DNA of 64,000 nucleotides from JACJXF01 sp038316435 (GTDB lineage Bacteria > Bacteroidota > Bacteroidia > Bacteroidales > GCA-2748055): positions 62,001 to 126,000 of the forward strand of contig JBBQAQ010000001.1 in NCBI GenBank assembly GCA_038316435.1. The letters are read 5' to 3'. Each line of letters starts with the position of its first letter. Positions within the stretch are counted from its first letter, which is position 1. Of the stretch, positions 60,731-64,000 are shown piece by piece. Made by a program: the position numbers and the translations under genes. Under the pieces are notes generated by a model. The model worked only from the letters and a program-made list of their open reading frames with translations. It made no database searches and was not told the DNA's origin.

Positions 60731-61960
60731 ATGTATAACTCCATATTTTTTATTATTTTAGGTATTGTTTTACTTAGTTTCCTTTTTGAGAAAGTACTTG
60801 ATTATTTGAATCTAAAGCACATTTTGCCTGTATTGCCTAATGAACTCGTAGATGTATTTGATCCGGAAAGTTACAAAAAATCCCAGCACTATAAAAGTGT
60901 AAATACCCGTTTTTCATTGATTACCAGTACATTTAGTCTTATTCTCACTTTATTTATGCTTGTTTTGGGTGGATTTGGATGGGTAAATAATCTGGCATTT
61001 TCATTTTCCACTAATTACATACTTACAGCCCTTATTTTTTTCGGTCTTCTGATGTTTGCATCAGACATTCTCACTACTCCATTTTCTATTTATGAAACCT
61101 TTGTAATAGAGGAGAAATTCGGTTTTAACAAAACAAGTTCAAAAACATTCGTATTGGATAAGTTAAAAGGGTGGTTGTTAGGTGCTATACTTGGAGGGGG
61201 AATACTTGCCTTAATCATCTGGTTTTATCAACTTTCAGGGAAATACTTCTGGCTGTTTGCATGGGCTGCAGTTGCCATATTTACAGTATTAATGACTATG
61301 TTTTACTCCCAGCTAATTGTCCCACTATTTAATAAACAAACACTTCTTGAAGAAGGGGAATTGAAATCCGAAATACAAAAAATGTCAGCGAAAACCGGAT
61401 TTAATCTTGATAATGTTTATGTAATAGATGGTTCGAAAAGATCTACAAAAGCAAATGCTTATTTTACTGGTCTTGGTTCAAAAAAGCGGATTGTTTTGTA
61501 CGATACGCTCATTAATGATCTTTCGATTGAGGAGATCATTGCTGTTCTCGCACATGAAATCGGACATTATAAAAAGAAGCATAGTCTGAAAGGAACAATT
61601 ATCGGATTACTTCAAACAGGCTTTATGCTTTTTCTTTTTTCATTATTAGTAAACAACCCTTCACTTTCAACCGCATTAAATGTTTCAGAGCCAAATTTCC
61701 ATATTTCCCTTATTGCTTTTGGAATTTTGTATAGCCCGATTTCACTTTTAACAGGAACATTTTCAAGTATTCTAAGTCGAAAACATGAGTATGAAGCTGA
61801 TGACTATGCCGCAAAAAACGCCGATTACAAAGCCATAATTACCGCATTAAAAAAACTTTCGGGTAAAAACCTGAGTAATTTGACCCCTCATCCCATATAT
61901 GTATTTTTTCACTATTCACATCCAACCTTACTGCAAAGAATTAAAAATCTGAACAGATAA
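60731..61960 (+). CDS. M48 family (Ste24-like) membrane metalloprotease
   Basis: The 409-residue protein has at least six membrane segments (first at about 4-24, others around 65-85, 98-112, 150-166, 173-195 and 285-305) and the zinc motif HEIGH at 275-279, with a further Glu in 'RKHEYEADDYAAKN'. It is full length for Ste24/HtpX-like proteases, which in bacteria take part in membrane protein quality control; the eukaryotic relative is the CAAX prenyl protease. It follows a DUF6340 lipoprotein by 10 bp. Confidence 0.92.
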   Translation: MYNSIFFIILGIVLLSFLFEKVLDYLNLKHILPVLPNELVDVFDPESYKKSQHYKSVNTRFSLITSTFSLILTLFMLVLGGFGWVNNLAFSFSTNYILTALIFFGLLMFASDILTTPFSIYETFVIEEKFGFNKTSSKTFVLDKLKGWLLGAILGGGILALIIWFYQLSGKYFWLFAWAAVAIFTVLMTMFYSQLIVPLFNKQTLLEEGELKSEIQKMSAKTGFNLDNVYVIDGSKRSTKANAYFTGLGSKKRIVLYDTLINDLSIEEIIAVLAHEIGHYKKKHSLKGTIIGLLQTGFMLFLFSLLVNNPSLSTALNVSEPNFHISLIAFGILYSPISLLTGTFSSILSRKHEYEADDYAAKNADYKAIITALKKLSGKNLSNLTPHPIYVFFHYSHPTLLQRIKNLNR

Positions 61961-62119
61961 CTTTGTTGCGAATCTTTTATTTTTATTTCCTTACACGGCT
62001 ATCTATTTAATTATAAATGATTTATCCTGATAAATAAATACCGCAAATAAATAAATTCTCAGATGTGAATTCATTTGTGTATTATTTCTTGGCAAAACAA
62101 AAGTTTGCATGATTTGTTA

Positions 62120-62127
62120 TATGTTTG
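62120..62127 (+). promoter_or_regulatory. Possible -7 box (TATGTTTG) of acs
   Basis: TATGTTTG fits TAnnTTTG, 36 bp before the acs start, in a 203-bp gap. The nearest TTTG upstream (62104-62107) is too close, so the promoter is tentative. Confidence 0.4.
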
Positions 62128-62163
62128 ATTTTGATTAATTTATTAATCTAAAACTACATTTCA

Positions 62164-64000
62164 ATGGCAGAAAATTCCCCTGAAGTTTACATGCCGAATA
62201 AAGCACTTTTTAAAGACGCGCATGTATCATCATTTGAGCAATATAAGCAGATTTACGAGGAAAGCATCCGCAATAATTCGGTGTTTTGGGAAAAGCAAGC
62301 CCATGAATTTCTTAGATGGCAGCACGAATTTCAATTAGTTAGTGACTGTGATTTTAATGAAGGTTTAGTTTCCTGGTTTCTTGGTGGCAAGCTGAATGCC
62401 TGTGAAAACTGCGTAGACAGGCATGTTAAAGATAAAGGGGATCAAACGGCAATTATTTGGGAGGCTGATGAGCCAGGAAATGAACAACGGATTACCTACA
62501 GGGAACTTCAAAGGAATGTATCTAGATTAGCTAATGTGCTACGCCATAATGGTATACAAAAGAGGGATCGGGTTGCAATTTACATGCCTATGATTCCAGA
62601 GGCAGTTTACGCTATGCTCGCATGTGCAAGGATTGGGGCTGTTCACTCGGTGGTTTTTGCAGGTTTCAGTGCAGAATCATTGAGAGACAGAATAAACGAT
62701 GCTAAATGTAAGGCTGTAATTACCGCTGATGAAGGCATAAGAGGTAGGAAGATCATTCCATTAAAACGAATGGTTGATGAAGCTGTAATGGCTTGTCCGA
62801 GTGTTGAACATGTGCTGGTTGCAAAACGTACTGGTGCAAAAGTCCCCTTTTATCCCCCCAGAGATATTTGGTTAAATGAAGCAATGGAAGGGGAGAAGCC
62901 ATATTGTCCGATAGAACACATGGATGCAGAAGACACTTTATTTCTTCTTTATACATCAGGCAGTACAGGAAAGCCAAAGGGTGTGTCGCACACAACAGCA
63001 GGTTATTTACTTTTTGCCGCTATGACGCATAAATATGTTTTTGATTATAAGGAAAAAGAGGTTTATGCGTGCGTGGCTGATATTGGCTGGATTACAGGTC
63101 ATACCTATGTGGTATATGGTCCCTTGTTAAATGGTGGAACTACTGTGCTTTTTGAAAGTATTCCAAACTATCCAGATGCTGGAAGATATTGGGAAATGGT
63201 AGAGCGATTGAAAATTAATCAGTTTTACACTGCTCCAACCGCTCTAAGAGCCATTCAGCGCGAGGGAGATTCTTTCGTAACTAAATATGATAGATCAAGT
63301 TTAAGGATTCTTGGATCCGTTGGGGAACCAATTAATCCTGATACATGGAGATGGTACTTTAATGTAGTTGGTGAAGGCAGGTGTTCAATTGTTGATACCT
63401 GGTGGCAAACCGAAACCGGAGGTATATTAATTTCCCCTCTGCCTGGGGCAATTCCAACAAAACCAGGCTCTGCTAGTTTACCATTTTTCGGTATTGAACC
63501 CGTAATTCTTGATACTGAAGGTAATGAGGTGACATCAATTGAGGCATCAGGTCTTCTGGCAATAAAAAATCCATGGCCAAGTATGGCGAGAACCATTCAG
63601 GGAGATCATATGAGGTTTTACGAAACTTACCTTAAGCAGTTTAAAGGATATTACCTGACGGGTGACGGGGTCACGAGAGATAAAGATGGCTATTACTGGC
63701 TTACAGGCCGTGTCGATGACGTGCTTAATGTATCAGGACATAGAATTGGTTCCGCAGAAATTGAAAGTGCGCTTGTATCCCATCCATTCTGTTCAGAAGC
63801 CGCAGTTGTTGGTTTCCCGCATGAAGTTAAAGGCGAAGGCATTTTTGCATTTGTTATACTAAAAGACGGTTATGAGCCTGATGAGGAACTTGCTGGTGAA
63901 CTAAGAAATGAAGTGAGACGGCATATTGGCGCGTTTGCAACACCAGATCAAATTCTCATCGCACCTGCTCTTCCTAAAACGAGGTCTGGGAAGATTATGC
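62164..64000 (+). CDS. acs: Acetyl-CoA synthetase (acetate-CoA ligase), 3'-truncated by window end
   Basis: Acs activates acetate with ATP and CoA through acetyl-AMP. The frame starts at ATG 62164 (MAENSPEVYMPNKALF) and stays open to the last base, about 612 of the usual about 650 codons. It has 'VVFAGFSAESLRDRI', the P-loop-like 'LYTSGSTGKPKGV', 'DIGWITGHTYVVYGP', 'DTWWQTETGG' and 'TGDGVTRDKDGYYWLTGRVDDVLNVSGHRI'-type motifs (here quoted in parts), and it reaches 'PKTRSGKIM', whose Lys is the acetylation site of the family. With Pta-AckA (40 kb) it gives a second, high-affinity acetate route. Confidence 0.96.
   Translation, partial: MAENSPEVYMPNKALFKDAHVSSFEQYKQIYEESIRNNSVFWEKQAHEFLRWQHEFQLVSDCDFNEGLVSWFLGGKLNACENCVDRHVKDKGDQTAIIWEADEPGNEQRITYRELQRNVSRLANVLRHNGIQKRDRVAIYMPMIPEAVYAMLACARIGAVHSVVFAGFSAESLRDRINDAKCKAVITADEGIRGRKIIPLKRMVDEAVMACPSVEHVLVAKRTGAKVPFYPPRDIWLNEAMEGEKPYCPIEHMDAEDTLFLLYTSGSTGKPKGVSHTTAGYLLFAAMTHKYVFDYKEKEVYACVADIGWITGHTYVVYGPLLNGGTTVLFESIPNYPDAGRYWEMVERLKINQFYTAPTALRAIQREGDSFVTKYDRSSLRILGSVGEPINPDTWRWYFNVVGEGRCSIVDTWWQTETGGILISPLPGAIPTKPGSASLPFFGIEPVILDTEGNEVTSIEASGLLAIKNPWPSMARTIQGDHMRFYETYLKQFKGYYLTGDGVTRDKDGYYWLTGRVDDVLNVSGHRIGSAEIESALVSHPFCSEAAVVGFPHEVKGEGIFAFVILKDGYEPDEELAGELRNEVRRHIGAFATPDQILIAPALPKTRSGKIM

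Noticed and set aside
62753..63596. Minus-strand frames of 80 and 113 codons near the window end
   Set aside because: Antisense shadows of the acetyl-CoA synthetase gene, whose frame is open to the window edge.

Overview
The window looks like chromosomal DNA of a member of the Bacteroidota, probably a Bacteroidales-like anaerobe or facultative anaerobe; the genus cannot be named from the sequence. The reasons are: AT-rich DNA, almost no Shine-Dalgarno sequences, promoters of the Bacteroidota type (TTTG or TTG, about 19 bp, then TAnnTTTG), and characteristic families (DUF4301, DUF5777, DUF6340, CarboxypepD_reg-TonB receptors, Reg_prop propeller sensors). Most of the window is ordinary core genome. 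There is no rRNA, no CRISPR array and no intact insertion sequence.

Layout. 1-5.1 kb: the end of an ABC-2 exporter operon, a TlpA-like thioredoxin, a ComB-like phosphatase and a YihY membrane protein. 5.1-12.7 kb: a complete histidine operon (hisG-D-C-B-H-A-F-IE). It is preceded by a promoter, an unlisted 20-codon leader peptide with five consecutive His codons, and a 12-bp attenuator hairpin with a T-tract. 12.7-25.5 kb: a lipoprotein phosphoesterase; a very tight minus-strand operon (cytochrome c lipoprotein, DUF5777 barrel, YceI protein, propeller/SpoIIE phosphatase sensor); an M13 peptidase; ornithine aminotransferase; a TonB-dependent receptor. 25.6-36.3 kb: YjbQ, indolepyruvate oxidoreductase IorAB, DUF4301, two paralogous OmpR-type response regulators with a PhoU-like gene fragment between them, an unknown 380-residue protein, an omega-amidase-like nitrilase, a SlyD-like isomerase with a Cys/His-rich tail, and an SDR. 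36.3-41.6 kb: a five-gene acyl-phosphate operon (pta, 3-hydroxyacyl-CoA dehydrogenase, ackA, ptb, buk). 41.8-50.6 kb: DUF1338, TypA, a large FAD/Fe-S oxidoreductase, a palindrome-rich 1-kb non-coding region, an XRE regulator and pyrD.

50.6-51.9 kb is the only clearly accessory patch. It holds tRNA-Lys(UUU), then a broken copy of the tRNA 3' end split by a 49-bp hairpin-rich insert, a truncated tyrosine-recombinase N-terminus, two small coupled reading frames and a 103-bp element with terminal inverted repeats. It reads as the scar of an element that integrated at the tRNA. 51.9-64 kb: an exonuclease/GIY-YIG fusion, DUF4268, ArfB, an unlisted 54-residue zinc-ribbon-like protein, a lamin-tail lipoprotein, MnmE, a MORN protein, SucD, FabG, a DUF6340 lipoprotein, an M48 protease and acetyl-CoA synthetase (cut by the window end).

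Metabolic picture: amino-acid oxidation (IorAB, ornithine aminotransferase) plus acyl-CoA/acyl-phosphate chemistry (Pta-AckA, Ptb-Buk, SucD, Acs) suggests a fermentative or mixed lifestyle with acetate and butyrate interconversion. This is inference from gene content. The most rewarding non-routine observations are the his attenuator, the tRNA-Lys scar, the heme/YceI/propeller operon and the palindrome-rich region upstream of the XRE gene. No wholly new system is demonstrated.
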